From contig NZ_JH993797.1 of assembly GCF_000316115.1 (NCBI RefSeq), positions 3,892,486-3,956,485 on the forward strand: a stretch of 64,000 nucleotides of DNA, read 5' to 3'. Source of the stretch: Leptolyngbya sp. PCC 7375 (GTDB taxonomy: Bacteria > Cyanobacteriota > Cyanobacteriia > Phormidesmidales > Phormidesmidaceae). Of the stretch, positions 9,944-19,277 are shown piece by piece. Within the stretch, counting starts at the first letter, position 1; each line of letters begins with the position of its first letter. Position numbers and translations under genes: made by a program. Under the pieces are notes generated by a model. The model ran no database searches. It was not told where the DNA came from and saw only the letters and a program-made list of their open reading frames with translations.

Positions 9944-10684
9944 ATGAAATGGAGAGCAACTCGACCGACCCACCCAATTGAACGCTGGATGCAATCAGTA
10001 CCGACATGGGTAGTGGCATCCTTGGCAGTTATTGTATTGCTAGCCCTCAAAATTCTTGCAGCTACCCCCACAATTCAGGATGGGCTGCCCTTCAAAATAG
10101 AGGAACAGCATTGGGCCATGATCAGCACCCTGCTCAGCGATGTCGAATCTATTGCCGCTGTGATTGCCGTAATTCTCTATATCAAAGGAGCACCTGAACG
10201 TCGGGCGCAACGTCATTACGAAGCTTGGCAAGTGGTTGACATGGCGGCTTCCGCCAAAATGGCTGTCAGCTATGCACGGTATAAAGCCTTGGAAGATTTA
10301 CACCGGGATGGATTATCGCTTCAGGGTTTGGAAGCCTCTAATGCCAACCTTGCTAAAATCGAACTCCCCTATGCAGATTTAAGTCACTGTAATCTCAGCA
10401 TGGCCAATCTACAGCAGGCAAATCTTAGGGGAGCCAATCTTCAAGGAGCTGACTTAAGAGCTGCGAATTTACAACATGCCAATCTGCGAGGAGCCAATCT
10501 TCAAGGTAGCAATCTGCAAGGGGCCAACCTACGCAATGCAGAACTGTGGGAAGCCCAGTGGTGGGATGCGGATTTACGCGAAGCAGAACTGTGGTGGGCA
10601 GAAATACATATTGAAGACCTGGAAGGAGCACACCTGTGTCGCACCATCATGCCTGATGGTCAACAACTTGATCGAGACTGCTAG
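9944..10684 (+). CDS. Membrane-anchored pentapeptide-repeat protein
   Basis: A 246-residue protein. A hydrophobic helix spans about 22-42 and a second about 62-85, followed by a basic amphipathic stretch. From about residue 125 to 230 it consists of A(N/D)Lxx pentapeptide repeats (ANLQQANLRGANLQGADLRA and so on), which form a right-handed quadrilateral beta helix. Trp/Glu-rich repeats near the end (LWEAQWWDADL) deviate from the standard pattern. It lies 26 bp behind the P-loop ATPase gene, which suggests a joint function. Pentapeptide proteins are known as DNA mimics and as scaffolds; here the membrane anchor favours a scaffold or effector role, which is not proved. Confidence 0.85.
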   Translation: MKWRATRPTHPIERWMQSVPTWVVASLAVIVLLALKILAATPTIQDGLPFKIEEQHWAMISTLLSDVESIAAVIAVILYIKGAPERRAQRHYEAWQVVDMAASAKMAVSYARYKALEDLHRDGLSLQGLEASNANLAKIELPYADLSHCNLSMANLQQANLRGANLQGADLRAANLQHANLRGANLQGSNLQGANLRNAELWEAQWWDADLREAELWWAEIHIEDLEGAHLCRTIMPDGQQLDRDC

Positions 10685-11133
10685 ATGCCCTATAAAGCAC
10701 AGACGCCCTAGTCAAAACCTATGGAAAACCACCTTGGAAATGTGGAAAAGCACCGCATTTTGTCAGTGTAGCTTGACACAGCCTCTCCTTTGGAAGCATG
10801 TGTTCAGCAGTTTGCAATCAATCTACCCTTAATATGAAACATATGATTCTTGTGAATTTAGCCAGATCTACCTCAAAACACTGATAGTTTTTTTAGAGCT
10901 GCTTTCAATAGAGAAAAATACTAGTGGATAAAGCTCACAAGGTTTCAGCAAAGCCTTTTGAAGGCATCAATCAACTGACATTCGTGTAAAAATTTTGCAT
11001 AAAGACGACGTCCGTCTCAGTGACATAGACCAATAAAATATGGTCAAAATTATTTAGATATCCACGTTAGATATCTAAAAACTCGAAAGAGAACGGTGGC
11101 CTTATGGCTACATCCCTCAAATGAACGGGCACT
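10685..11133. other. Intergenic region with a repeated 46 bp motif
   Basis: This 449 bp region between two pentapeptide genes has no convincing gene. It holds, at 10773-10818, a 46 bp motif that recurs at 27627-27672 with 36 of 46 bases identical. Confidence 0.5.
10773..10818. repeat. Intergenic 46 bp motif, copy 1
   Basis: First copy of the motif also found at 27627-27672; 36 of 46 bases agree, with the blocks CAGCCTCTCCTTTGGA and TTCAGCAGT unchanged. Confidence 0.55.
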
Positions 11134-12072
11134 ATGGCCGATGGATGGGGTGATACCCCAGTAGCAATTCCAACTGAATTAGTTATACCTAGATACTATC
11201 CCCCAGCAAGCCAATTGAGCAGAGCTGGTGTCAAATTAAGGGGGGCCGATTTAAGCTGTGAAAATCTGGAGCGAGTGGATTTTACACGAGCAGATTTAAG
11301 TGGAGCAAATCTGGAGCGGACACAGCTGATCGATGCGCAAATGTCAGATGTCAACTTGAGCGGAGCTATTTTGACATCTGCCAACTTGACCGCTACGAGT
11401 CTCAGACGGGCTAACTTGTTGGGCGCAGTTTTAATGTTCGCCACCCTTGAACAAGCAACCTTATCCCACGCTAATTTAGCGGGTGCCAATCTTACTGAAG
11501 CGGAACTTTACAAAGCTAATTTCACCGAAGCTGATTTGAGCCATGCCATGTTGCGAAGGGCTAGCTTGGTCAATGCCAATTTTCATCGGGCTTGTATGAA
11601 GCAGGTCAATGCCAATGGGGCCGAACTCTACGGCATCGACGGTAGTTACGCTCAGTTATATATGGCTCAGATTCAAGGATGTGACCTACGACAAGCAAAC
11701 CTGAACCATGCTGATTTCACCCAAGCGGTGTTAACTCGGTCTAACCTTAATCAGGCCACATTGATAGGTGCTAATGGTGAAGCTGCAACCCTTGAACAGG
11801 TTAATTTAACCAGGGCCAATCTCAGCCATGTCAATCTGACGTCTGCCAACTTACAACAGGCTGTTATGGTCCATGCAACGCTGACGGAAAGCAATCTCTC
11901 AGAGGCAAACTTGCAAAATGCCACCCTAGATAATGCCGTCATCCGTCAATGTTATCTGCGAGACATTAACTGGCAGCAGGCCTCTGTACAAGGGACTCAT
12001 TTTTGTCAACCCATAGGGCTATTAAAACGTGATCAAGACTGGTTGCGATCGCAAGGCGCAACCATCCATTAA
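11134..12072 (+). CDS. Pentapeptide-repeat protein, soluble
   Basis: A 312-residue protein that is almost entirely pentapeptide repeats from about residue 28 to 290, with the pattern A(D/N)LxxA repeated some 50 times. There is no signal peptide or membrane helix. The C terminus has a short helical cap ending LRSQGATIH. It is not obviously co-transcribed with the upstream membrane pentapeptide gene, which is 450 bp away, but the two may be related by duplication. Its stop overlaps the end of the convergent methyltransferase gene by 4 bp. A structural or scaffold role is the safest guess. Confidence 0.88.
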   Translation: MADGWGDTPVAIPTELVIPRYYPPASQLSRAGVKLRGADLSCENLERVDFTRADLSGANLERTQLIDAQMSDVNLSGAILTSANLTATSLRRANLLGAVLMFATLEQATLSHANLAGANLTEAELYKANFTEADLSHAMLRRASLVNANFHRACMKQVNANGAELYGIDGSYAQLYMAQIQGCDLRQANLNHADFTQAVLTRSNLNQATLIGANGEAATLEQVNLTRANLSHVNLTSANLQQAVMVHATLTESNLSEANLQNATLDNAVIRQCYLRDINWQQASVQGTHFCQPIGLLKRDQDWLRSQGATIH

Positions 12073-12785
12073 GCAGTCTGTTTTCCTGAGGCCCAAATCC
12101 GATACACAGTTCCCTGCACAGTCGGCTGATTAGATCGTTCTAGCGTTATCGGCCTCACCTCAAACTCAAATCCATCAGACATCAACGCTGATTGAAACTC
12201 TTTCTTGTGGGGACGATCCGGATCAGAAAGCCAACACTCCCCCCCAGGCTCCAAAACGACTTTCATCAGTCGTATTAATGGACTAATATTACGCACTTCG
12301 TAGATAACGTCGGCAGCCAACATCAAGGGAACCCGTAATCCTTCCGGCGGACAGCGCCAGTCCAACGGCATCGTATGAAACTGTTCAAATCCGTTGAGTC
12401 GAGCATTTCGAGCCGCAAAGTCTAAGGCAGCGACATCATAGTCAGTAAAGATTACCTCCATACCCAGCGCCAACGCCACTAGGCCTGATAATCCCAACCC
12501 ACAACCCACCTCTAAAACCCGAGTATCAGCAGGCCAAACATGCTGGCCAAGTGCCTGGCCCAACATCAACGCCGACGGCCACAGCTCTGCCCAGTAGGGC
12601 ATGTATTCATCTTGAGCAAAAGCTTTATAGGTAGCCGGATGATCTAATAAGGCATCAATACTAGTGGGTAGCACCAACCGAAACTGCTGTATACGACCAT
12701 CCTCTAACGGAATCAGAACCTGTTGTTCAACCGTATCTAGTAACACATCGTCAGGTGTGGTGTGCAGAAAAGGTTGCACCGTCAT
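12069..12785 (-). CDS. SAM-dependent class I methyltransferase (METTL/EEF-KMT-like)
   Basis: A 238-residue protein with a Rossmann methyltransferase fold. Motif I is VLEVGCGLGLSG (about 92-103), followed by the acidic loop EVIFTDYD and the motif LMLAADVIYE. An upstream PYWAELWPSALML motif is typical of the METTL21/EEF-KMT-like group that methylates protein lysines (PF10294-like). The target is unknown. Its start overlaps the stop codon of the upstream RNase gene (ATGA), so the two are translationally coupled. Confidence 0.83.
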   Translation of the reverse strand: MTVQPFLHTTPDDVLLDTVEQQVLIPLEDGRIQQFRLVLPTSIDALLDHPATYKAFAQDEYMPYWAELWPSALMLGQALGQHVWPADTRVLEVGCGLGLSGLVALALGMEVIFTDYDVAALDFAARNARLNGFEQFHTMPLDWRCPPEGLRVPLMLAADVIYEVRNISPLIRLMKVVLEPGGECWLSDPDRPHKKEFQSALMSDGFEFEVRPITLERSNQPTVQGTVYRIWASGKQTA

Positions 12786-14845
12786 GCCACAGCTTCGCCT
12801 GTCAACACTTCATCTGGCACCACTTCAAGCCGAATAAAGTCCTGTCGTGGATTGGCATGGACAACCCGAACATCAAAACGTTCCCCCAGAGCTGGCATGC
12901 TTTCAAACCGCATCGCCAACTCCAGTCCCAGATCTTCAATGATGACCAGTCCAAGACTTTCATGTTCTCGCAGCCATCGCAACAACATGACTGACCATGC
13001 GTGCTTGCCCTCACGCCGTAAGAACTCCAACGCCCAATAGCGTTTAGTCTGGCGTTCTACGGTCACCGCCTCATAGGCAGCAGTAGATACCCCCTGTGTT
13101 AGCTCTGTCATTTCTGCGGGAGAGAAAGGCAACGTTTCTCCTCTCAAATGAGCTTTCAGTTGAAAATGGACCAACAGATCCGTATAGCGACGAATGGGTG
13201 ATGTTACCTGACTGTAATAATCCAACCCTAAAGTTGCATGACGAGCAGGACTGATACCCATCTCACTGCGGGGCATACAGCGACGAATTGCAGAGTCACG
13301 CACCCAGCCCGAAGGTAACTGCAATAGTTCATTATCAGAAGGTAACTCGGGTTCAGGTTGGCTACGGAATGGAATAGCTAGTGCATGGGCCTCACCATAC
13401 CGAGCCGCCACTTCTCCAGCCAGAATCATCATTTCTGCAACAGTTTGACGTGACTGCGAGTTTTCCAACACATCAATTGTGATCTCTTCGTCAATCACTT
13501 TGATTGATGACTCTGGCATATTGATGGAAATCGCCCCCTGAGACTTACGCCACTGTCGCCGTCGCTTAGCAGACTCAGCAATCTCATTCAGCTCAGGCTC
13601 AGCCTTGAGTCCCAACTCAAGCATCTCATCAACATCGTCATAGGTAAGCCGATAAGTGGGCTTAATCCGACTCGCCTTGATAGCATATTCTTCAACAGCC
13701 CCGGTTTCATCCAGCACAATGCCAAAACTTAGGGCACAGCAAATTTCCCCCTGACGCAGGCTCATCGGACCAGTCGCTAAAGCCTCTGGGAACATAGGAA
13801 TCATCCCCGTTGGCAAATAAACAGTTGTACAGCGACGGCGTGCTTCTAAATCAATATCATCTCCGGGCAGCAACCAACGAGTAGGATCTGCAATGTGCAC
13901 CCAAATCCGCTTACGTCCATCGCCAACACTCTCTAGGCTAAGACCATCATCTATTTCACGGGTACTTTCATCATCAATGGTGTAAACCTTGAGATGAGTT
14001 AAATCTAATCGGTCAGCATCGGCATCAGGTGGCGGATTATCAATACGCTTCTGCACCATGGCACTAACCTCATCGGGAATTTGGATAGGAATCTGACTAC
14101 GCCGCAGCGCTAGGTTTTCATGAAGGCCCCACAGGCCCAAATCGACCAGTAGCTGAAAAGCATCTTCAGCTGCTGTTTTATAGTCAAGAGCCGTTAAGAT
14201 TTCTTGTGCCGCTACTTTTTGTGAGCAATCTTCTCCCAAAGTTGCATAGCGCTCTAACAGATCTAGACGCTGTCTATCGGTCTTTTCCCATTCTATAGAA
14301 GACAAAGAATCTTGCTGATCAGCTCCCTCAGACCTCCGTATGCCAAGAGCTTGCTTTGAACGAGATAAAAATCCTTCCCACTCTAATTTCCGAGCGACCT
14401 CACGAGCCTGCTGATGTCGAACCTCATCAACTTGCTTCACCGAACGAGGTTCATATCGATCGCCTTTACGCTTAAAAAAAACTTTGTCACTACTCAGCAG
14501 ACAGTAGGCCGCATAACGCAGTGGCGGTGATTGCTCTGAAAACAATAACAAAGCCAAAGAAGCTGGGTCGGTAGCCTCCCCAGCTTCTTGCAAAAACTCC
14601 CAGGCAACTTCTAAGCTATCTGGCTCAATATTGGGCTCAGCTTCAGCCATAAAAGCAGCAATATCCGAAGGCTCATAATCACCGTTTTCAACAACGATGT
14701 AGGTGATCTGACGAGGATGCAAGACATGGGATTGGCCATTACCATCAATCACCACCCAATTCTTCTTACCTTCTGGGCGATCGGCCACCCCCAATCGAGG
14801 GTTTCCCTGCACCTTAAACTCGATCAGCGCTCCCTTTTCCACCAA
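12782..14845 (-). CDS. Exoribonuclease of the RNase II/R family
   Basis: A 687-residue 3'-to-5' exoribonuclease. The RNB catalytic domain spans about 260-600, with the metal-binding motif TIDDESTREIDDGL and the following HIADPTRWLLPGDD; RRYTDLLVHFQL near its end is also typical. The N-terminal 250 residues are the longer cyanobacterial/plant version, and the C-terminal part (about 610-680) is an S1-like RNA-binding region. It degrades or trims structured RNA. It lies leftward of rpmG-rpsR on the same strand with a 150 bp gap and overlaps the methyltransferase gene by ATGA. A cyanobacterial 'RNase II' label and an 'RNase R' label are both in use for this group, so I give no symbol. Confidence 0.9.
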   Translation of the reverse strand: MVEKGALIEFKVQGNPRLGVADRPEGKKNWVVIDGNGQSHVLHPRQITYIVVENGDYEPSDIAAFMAEAEPNIEPDSLEVAWEFLQEAGEATDPASLALLLFSEQSPPLRYAAYCLLSSDKVFFKRKGDRYEPRSVKQVDEVRHQQAREVARKLEWEGFLSRSKQALGIRRSEGADQQDSLSSIEWEKTDRQRLDLLERYATLGEDCSQKVAAQEILTALDYKTAAEDAFQLLVDLGLWGLHENLALRRSQIPIQIPDEVSAMVQKRIDNPPPDADADRLDLTHLKVYTIDDESTREIDDGLSLESVGDGRKRIWVHIADPTRWLLPGDDIDLEARRRCTTVYLPTGMIPMFPEALATGPMSLRQGEICCALSFGIVLDETGAVEEYAIKASRIKPTYRLTYDDVDEMLELGLKAEPELNEIAESAKRRRQWRKSQGAISINMPESSIKVIDEEITIDVLENSQSRQTVAEMMILAGEVAARYGEAHALAIPFRSQPEPELPSDNELLQLPSGWVRDSAIRRCMPRSEMGISPARHATLGLDYYSQVTSPIRRYTDLLVHFQLKAHLRGETLPFSPAEMTELTQGVSTAAYEAVTVERQTKRYWALEFLRREGKHAWSVMLLRWLREHESLGLVIIEDLGLELAMRFESMPALGERFDVRVVHANPRQDFIRLEVVPDEVLTGEAVA

Positions 14846-14994
14846 CCTAGATCCTTACCGTATGGTTTCACTGTTGGTTTTACAGTAGTCCAACAATTTA
14901 CATATAACCCGCTTTACCTAAAGCCGACTATACGAGTTGCTGATAACCAAGAACCTACATGCTGCTGACTTAATGGCCAGCATCTCATCAAGCA

Positions 14995-15210
14995 CTAACC
15001 TTCGCGATTAACGTAGGGTAGCAGTGCCAGTATACGTGCACGCTTGATAGCAACAGTTAGATCCCGCTGCTGCTTTGCAGTCAACCCTGTAATTCGACGT
15101 GGCAAGATTTTGCCCCGCTCCGTAATAAACTTGCGCAAAAGATCAACATCTTTATAGTCGATCTTTTCCTCGGGCTTAATGGGTGATACCCGACGGCGAA
15201 AATAGGCCAT
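14995..15210 (-). CDS. rpsR: 30S ribosomal protein S18
   Basis: A 71-residue protein with the S18 core KIDYKDVDLLRKFITERGKI, the RRITGL segment and the KRARILALLPY end. The length is normal for cyanobacteria. It binds 16S rRNA together with S6 in the platform of the small subunit. It lies 8 bp behind rpmG, forming a conserved cyanobacterial rpmG-rpsR pair, with the RNase gene next on the same strand. Confidence 0.97.
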   Translation of the reverse strand: MAYFRRRVSPIKPEEKIDYKDVDLLRKFITERGKILPRRITGLTAKQQRDLTVAIKRARILALLPYVNREG

Positions 15211-15218
15211 GATGATCT

Positions 15219-15407
15219 CTACTTAATTTCTTTGTGAACAGTGTGAGTGTTGCAATGGGTGCAAAACTTTTTCAGCTCTAGTCGACCGGTTGTATTCCGA
15301 CGATTTTTTTGAGTGGTATAGCGGGAAACCCCCTTAGAACGCTTATTAGGGTTACTACGACACTCCGTGCACTCTAACGTAATGATAATGCGAACGCCTT
15401 TAGCCAT
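15219..15407 (-). CDS. rpmG: 50S ribosomal protein L33
   Basis: A 62-residue protein with the pattern of the zinc-binding type of L33: TLECTEC near the N terminus and KFCTHCNTHTVHKEIK at the C terminus supply four cysteines (two CxxC pairs). The length is standard. It is the first gene of the rpmG-rpsR operon; its promoter should lie in the 100 bp to the right, before the hairpin at 15514-15572. Confidence 0.97.
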   Translation of the reverse strand: MAKGVRIIITLECTECRSNPNKRSKGVSRYTTQKNRRNTTGRLELKKFCTHCNTHTVHKEIK

Positions 15408-15513
15408 GATTGATGGTGCTAGCTAGCAATTATTGACACAGGGGATCTATGATGTCATACCGACACAGCCAGACGCAAGCCACAAAAGATATCTTTTAGC
15501 ACCAAAAATGATT

Positions 15514-15572
15514 GATCAAACTAACGCTCAATATGGCAGACATGCTTAGCCATATTGAGCGTTAGTTTGATC
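15514..15572 (-). terminator. Perfect 24 bp inverted repeat after glmM
   Basis: Arms 15514-15537 and 15549-15572 are perfect inverted repeats with an 11-base loop. On the minus strand the hairpin follows the glmM stop by about 60 bp and is followed by a modest T-rich stretch (CATTTTTGG), so it is probably the glmM terminator. It also lies just upstream of rpmG. Confidence 0.65.
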
Positions 15573-15630
15573 GAACCGTAAGCTCCCGATTAGGACACAA
15601 AAGCAATTCTCTCAATCAATTGGGTACAGA

Positions 15631-17076
15631 TTAACCCGCTAAGTGGACCTCTACAACATCCGCTAAGGCATCAGTCCAATGATCAACAAGATCGGAATGA
15701 GCCGCTTCTACCATTACACGAATCACTGGCTCTGTTCCCGATGCCCTGACTAGAATTCGACCTTGATCACCCATAGCAGCCTCAGCTTTAGCGATTGCCC
15801 GTTGTACAGGCTCACACGCTGCCCATTGGCGACGTTTCTCACGGCTGATGACCTTAACATTTTTCAATCGTTGAGGATACGGATCAAAACTCTGATCAAT
15901 TAAGTCAGGCAAACAGCATTCGGCTCGCTTCAGCCAATCAGCTAGGTGCAGGGCAGTAAGAATACCATCCCCAGTCAAACTGTAGTGATGACAGAGAATA
16001 TGCCCAGACTGCTCACCGCCAAGCATGACACCGCGCGCAACCATTTCTGCATGTACATATTGATCACCCACTTTAGTGCGGACCAATTTGCCACCTAACC
16101 GCTCCCAGGCACGTTCAAAGCCAAGGTTAGCCATCACAGTCGAAATAATAGTATCGTCAGGAAGCTGTCCTTGCTGTCTTAAGGTCTGCCCCCAGAAATA
16201 CAAGATGTAGTCACCATTGACAACACGACCATGGCTATCTACAGCCATGACTCGATCAGCATCGCCATCAAAGGCAAAGCCGATGTCAGCACCATGTTCA
16301 CTCACAGCTGCTTTGAGGGGCTCCAGGTGAGTCGACCCACAGTTAACATTAATGCGATTGCCATCCGGACGACCGTGAATTACAACCACTTCTGCTCCGG
16401 TCGCTTCAAATACTGACTGGGCTACACAGGCAGCTGCACCCCAAGCTAAATCTAAAACAATACGCATACCGCCCAAATAGCGCTGACCTAAAAATGGTTG
16501 ATGTAGAGAGTCAACATAGCGTTTCACAAGTTCAGGTCGTTGATAGGTTTTGCCCCATTGATTACCAGGATTAAAAGCACTAGTACAAGACCCTTGACGC
16601 AGGGATTGTTCAATCTTCGCCTGTATCACCTTTTCTAACTTGGTGCCATTTGCCCCAAAAAACTTGATGCCATTGTCTGCAGGCGGGTTATGACTTGCTG
16701 AGATCATAATGCCACCAGACACACCCATATCGCCTGCCATATAGGCCACTGCAGCAGTCGGACATAACCCCATATCCCAAACTTCAAGACCTGCTGAAGT
16801 TAATCCTGCCGCTAAAGCTGCTGCAATCATTGGACTAGAATTACGGGAATCTTGCCCTAGAATGATCGCCCCTGGCTGCTGCTGACGCAGAATTTGCCCT
16901 GCCCAAAATCCAACTTGTAAGGCTAAAGGAGCTGTTAAGAGCTCCCCCGCTCGACTACGAATTCCATCAGTTCCAAATAGTGGTGTGGTTGGCAAATCTA
17001 ATGGCTGCCAACCTGTACCAAAGTTAGCCGGTTGAGACTCAGGAAAAGACACTACCATACTTGACACTCCAAACAA
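15631..17076 (-). CDS. glmM: Phosphoglucosamine mutase
   Basis: A 481-residue enzyme that converts glucosamine-6-phosphate to glucosamine-1-phosphate for peptidoglycan and lipopolysaccharide precursors. Key motifs are the N-terminal FGTDGIRSRAG, the phosphoserine loop ISASHNPPADNGIKFFG (about 125-141), the metal loop FAFDGDADRVMAVD (about 245-258) and the phosphate-binding RASGTEPVIRVM near 440. All key residues are present. The track start includes MFGVSSM; MVVSFPES six codons later is an equally possible start. It stands alone between the 24 bp hairpin and the divergent DUF309 gene. Confidence 0.94.
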   Translation of the reverse strand: MFGVSSMVVSFPESQPANFGTGWQPLDLPTTPLFGTDGIRSRAGELLTAPLALQVGFWAGQILRQQQPGAIILGQDSRNSSPMIAAALAAGLTSAGLEVWDMGLCPTAAVAYMAGDMGVSGGIMISASHNPPADNGIKFFGANGTKLEKVIQAKIEQSLRQGSCTSAFNPGNQWGKTYQRPELVKRYVDSLHQPFLGQRYLGGMRIVLDLAWGAAACVAQSVFEATGAEVVVIHGRPDGNRINVNCGSTHLEPLKAAVSEHGADIGFAFDGDADRVMAVDSHGRVVNGDYILYFWGQTLRQQGQLPDDTIISTVMANLGFERAWERLGGKLVRTKVGDQYVHAEMVARGVMLGGEQSGHILCHHYSLTGDGILTALHLADWLKRAECCLPDLIDQSFDPYPQRLKNVKVISREKRRQWAACEPVQRAIAKAEAAMGDQGRILVRASGTEPVIRVMVEAAHSDLVDHWTDALADVVEVHLAG

Positions 17077-17142
17077 CGCACACTCAAAGTGGAGAATAAC
17101 ATCTGTAAGTTTGTATAGATTAAAGATTGCTGTAGTCTGCCC

Positions 17143-17592
17143 ATGATTGGTTCCGGTAACTCTTCAAGCACTAGTGATCAACCTGCAGAATTTTGGGTAG
17201 GAGTTGAGCAATTTAATCAGGGAGACTACTACGCCTGCCACGATACGCTAGAAGCCATTTGGCTGGAGGCCAGTCCAAGTGATCAAGCGTTCTATCAGGG
17301 CATTCTTCAAATTGCTGTTGGGCTTTATCATCTGTCCAACAGCAACTGGAGAGGGGCCGCTATTTTACTAGGAGAAGGCAGTAACCGATTGAATGCCTAC
17401 GGGGAAGTCCACGGTGGCATTAACGTTACTGCTCTAGTAGACCAAGCAATAGATTGGCTCACTGTTTTACAAGAAACCGGGCCTAATGAAGTCCAAAAGC
17501 TAGCCTGTTTATTGAGTAGACAGCTAGCGACAGAAAATCATGGGCTTGACCGTGAAGATAGACTAGTAACACCCAAAATTCAACTGGCATGA
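17143..17592 (+). CDS. DUF309 domain protein
   Basis: A 149-residue protein with the DUF309 signature: EFWVGVEQFNQGDYYACHDTLEAIWLEA then FYQGILQIAVGLYHLSNSNWRGA. This small helical domain is widespread in cyanobacteria and plastid-bearing eukaryotes; its biochemical role is not established. It is divergent from glmM and is separated by 230 bp from the Lpt genes. Confidence 0.85.
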   Translation: MIGSGNSSSTSDQPAEFWVGVEQFNQGDYYACHDTLEAIWLEASPSDQAFYQGILQIAVGLYHLSNSNWRGAAILLGEGSNRLNAYGEVHGGINVTALVDQAIDWLTVLQETGPNEVQKLACLLSRQLATENHGLDREDRLVTPKIQLA

Positions 17593-17821
17593 AGATAATG
17601 GCTTGAGGCGTCCCCTTGAGATTACAAAACTGTGGTGCTGAGCACAAAATCATCCCACTTTATTTATGAAGGAACCTCTAGCTAAGTCGTTCCCCATGTT
17701 TAGGGAATTTGTAATTGACAGTATGAAATAAACTATTGAATTAGGTGTGCTTGACAAAATAAGCAACAATTAAGACCTAGCTTATGAAACCAGTCATACA
17801 ACTGGGCTAAGACTAAAAACT

Positions 17822-18400
17822 GTGACGTTATCAACGTTTAGATTAGGAATGGGCAATAGCAGAAGGCAAGCTATGGTTGTAATGCGAGAACACATTTTTC
17901 GTTTCCCTTTTCCAAAACCGTTTCAGATTGCCAGCACTGTAGTGTTTGGCATCATAGTGGCCGCTAACTATTGGATTACCCCTTCTCAGGCCCAATCCGG
18001 AGGCTCTATCAAGCTGCGAGCTGATGTTCAAGAAGCTGATGCTAATACGGGCATTATTACTGCTCGCGGCAACGTCAAGATTGACTACCCTGAAGAGGCA
18101 ATTTATGCGACATCGGCTCAGGCGCAATATTACAGTCGTGAGCGACGCATCATACTGACGGGTAATGTATTTGTACAGCAGGAGGCTAACACCCTACAGG
18201 CTGAAGTTGTTACCTATTTAATCGATGAGGGACGCTTTGTGGCAACGCCTAGCGACAATAGTCAGGTGGAATCAATATATGTTCTCCCTGAACCGACTGA
18301 AGAACCTGCCGCGGCACCTCAGCCCGAAGAACCATCATCCACACCTCTCCCAGCACTTCCTGAGGAACTGCCTGAGTTTGCGATCCCCACTAACGAATAA
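17822..18400 (+). CDS. LptA/OstA-like lipopolysaccharide transport protein
   Basis: A protein of up to 192 residues: an N-terminal membrane or signal segment (FQIASTVVFGIIVAANYWI, cleavage likely after PSQAQS), an OstA/LptA-like beta-jellyroll with the repeated pattern 'ADVQEADANTGIITARGNVKI ... ILTGNVFVQQEANTLQAE' split over about 65-145, and a Pro/Glu-rich tail. The GTG at 17822 begins the longest frame; ATG codons at 17849 and 17873 are alternatives. It would form the periplasmic bridge for lipopolysaccharide between the inner-membrane ABC transporter and the outer membrane. The next gene starts directly after its stop codon, so it is in one operon with lptB. Confidence 0.82.
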   Translation: MTLSTFRLGMGNSRRQAMVVMREHIFRFPFPKPFQIASTVVFGIIVAANYWITPSQAQSGGSIKLRADVQEADANTGIITARGNVKIDYPEEAIYATSAQAQYYSRERRIILTGNVFVQQEANTLQAEVVTYLIDEGRFVATPSDNSQVESIYVLPEPTEEPAAAPQPEEPSSTPLPALPEELPEFAIPTNE

Positions 18401-19180
18401 ATGCTGTCTCCTGCTGCTAATCCCACATCGAATAGGTTGACCAAACCAGACACTGTACTTGCCCTGGAAAATGTTCATAAGGCTTACGGTAAGCGCACAG
18501 TTGTTCGTGGTGTGAGTCTGACAGTAGCCCAGGGCGAAATTGTTGGTTTGTTAGGCCCCAATGGAGCTGGTAAGACAACCACCTTTTATATGGCCACTGG
18601 GTTAGAGCACCCTGATCAGGGTGCCGTACGCTTGAACGAACGAGAAATCACGGCCCTTTCAATCCATGAGCGAGCTCGTTTAGGCATTGGCTACCTGGCA
18701 CAGGAAGCTAGCATTTTTCGGAACCTTACAGTCGAAGATAATATTCGCCTGGTGATGGAGCAAACTCATGTTCCTCGACGAGAACGGCCTGAGCGCTTAG
18801 CAAAATTAATGCGGGAATTTCGATTGGAAAAAGTAGCTAACACTCTGGGCATTCAAGTATCTGGTGGTGAGCGCCGCCGTACGGAATTGGCTCGTGCGAT
18901 TGCTTCTGGCCAAGAAGGACCAACGTTCCTATTTCTTGATGAACCCTTCGCTGGTGTGGATCCAATCGCTGTTTCTGAAATCCAGCATATTGTGTCTCAG
19001 CTTCGCGATCGCAAGATGGGCATTCTCATCACCGATCATAATGTTCGCGAGACACTGCGTATTATTGATCGAGCTTACATAATGAGCGACGGTCGCATAT
19101 TGGCCTACGGTAGTGCTGAAGACCTTGCCAATAATCCCCTGGTACGTGAACACTACCTAGGCGACGACTTTAAACTGTGA
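18401..19180 (+). CDS. lptB: Lipopolysaccharide export ABC ATPase LptB
   Basis: A 259-residue ABC ATPase. Walker A is GLLGPNGAGKTTTFYM, the signature is VSGGERRRTELARA and Walker B is FLFLDEPFAGVDP, with the LptB-specific FAGVDPIAV and the H-loop LITDHNVRETL. It powers extraction of lipopolysaccharide from the inner membrane together with LptF/LptG. The ATG follows the LptA-like stop codon with no spacer, and the permease gene follows within 100 bp, so the three form an Lpt operon. Confidence 0.95.
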   Translation: MLSPAANPTSNRLTKPDTVLALENVHKAYGKRTVVRGVSLTVAQGEIVGLLGPNGAGKTTTFYMATGLEHPDQGAVRLNEREITALSIHERARLGIGYLAQEASIFRNLTVEDNIRLVMEQTHVPRRERPERLAKLMREFRLEKVANTLGIQVSGGERRRTELARAIASGQEGPTFLFLDEPFAGVDPIAVSEIQHIVSQLRDRKMGILITDHNVRETLRIIDRAYIMSDGRILAYGSAEDLANNPLVREHYLGDDFKL

Positions 19181-19277
19181 TTTACCCCCTAAACCCTAAA
19201 GAGCAAGATAACTTTGATTGTTAACTTGTTCCTTGGGTTTCTTTTGCACCCACCCCACCGATAGTGACCATCTGTTT

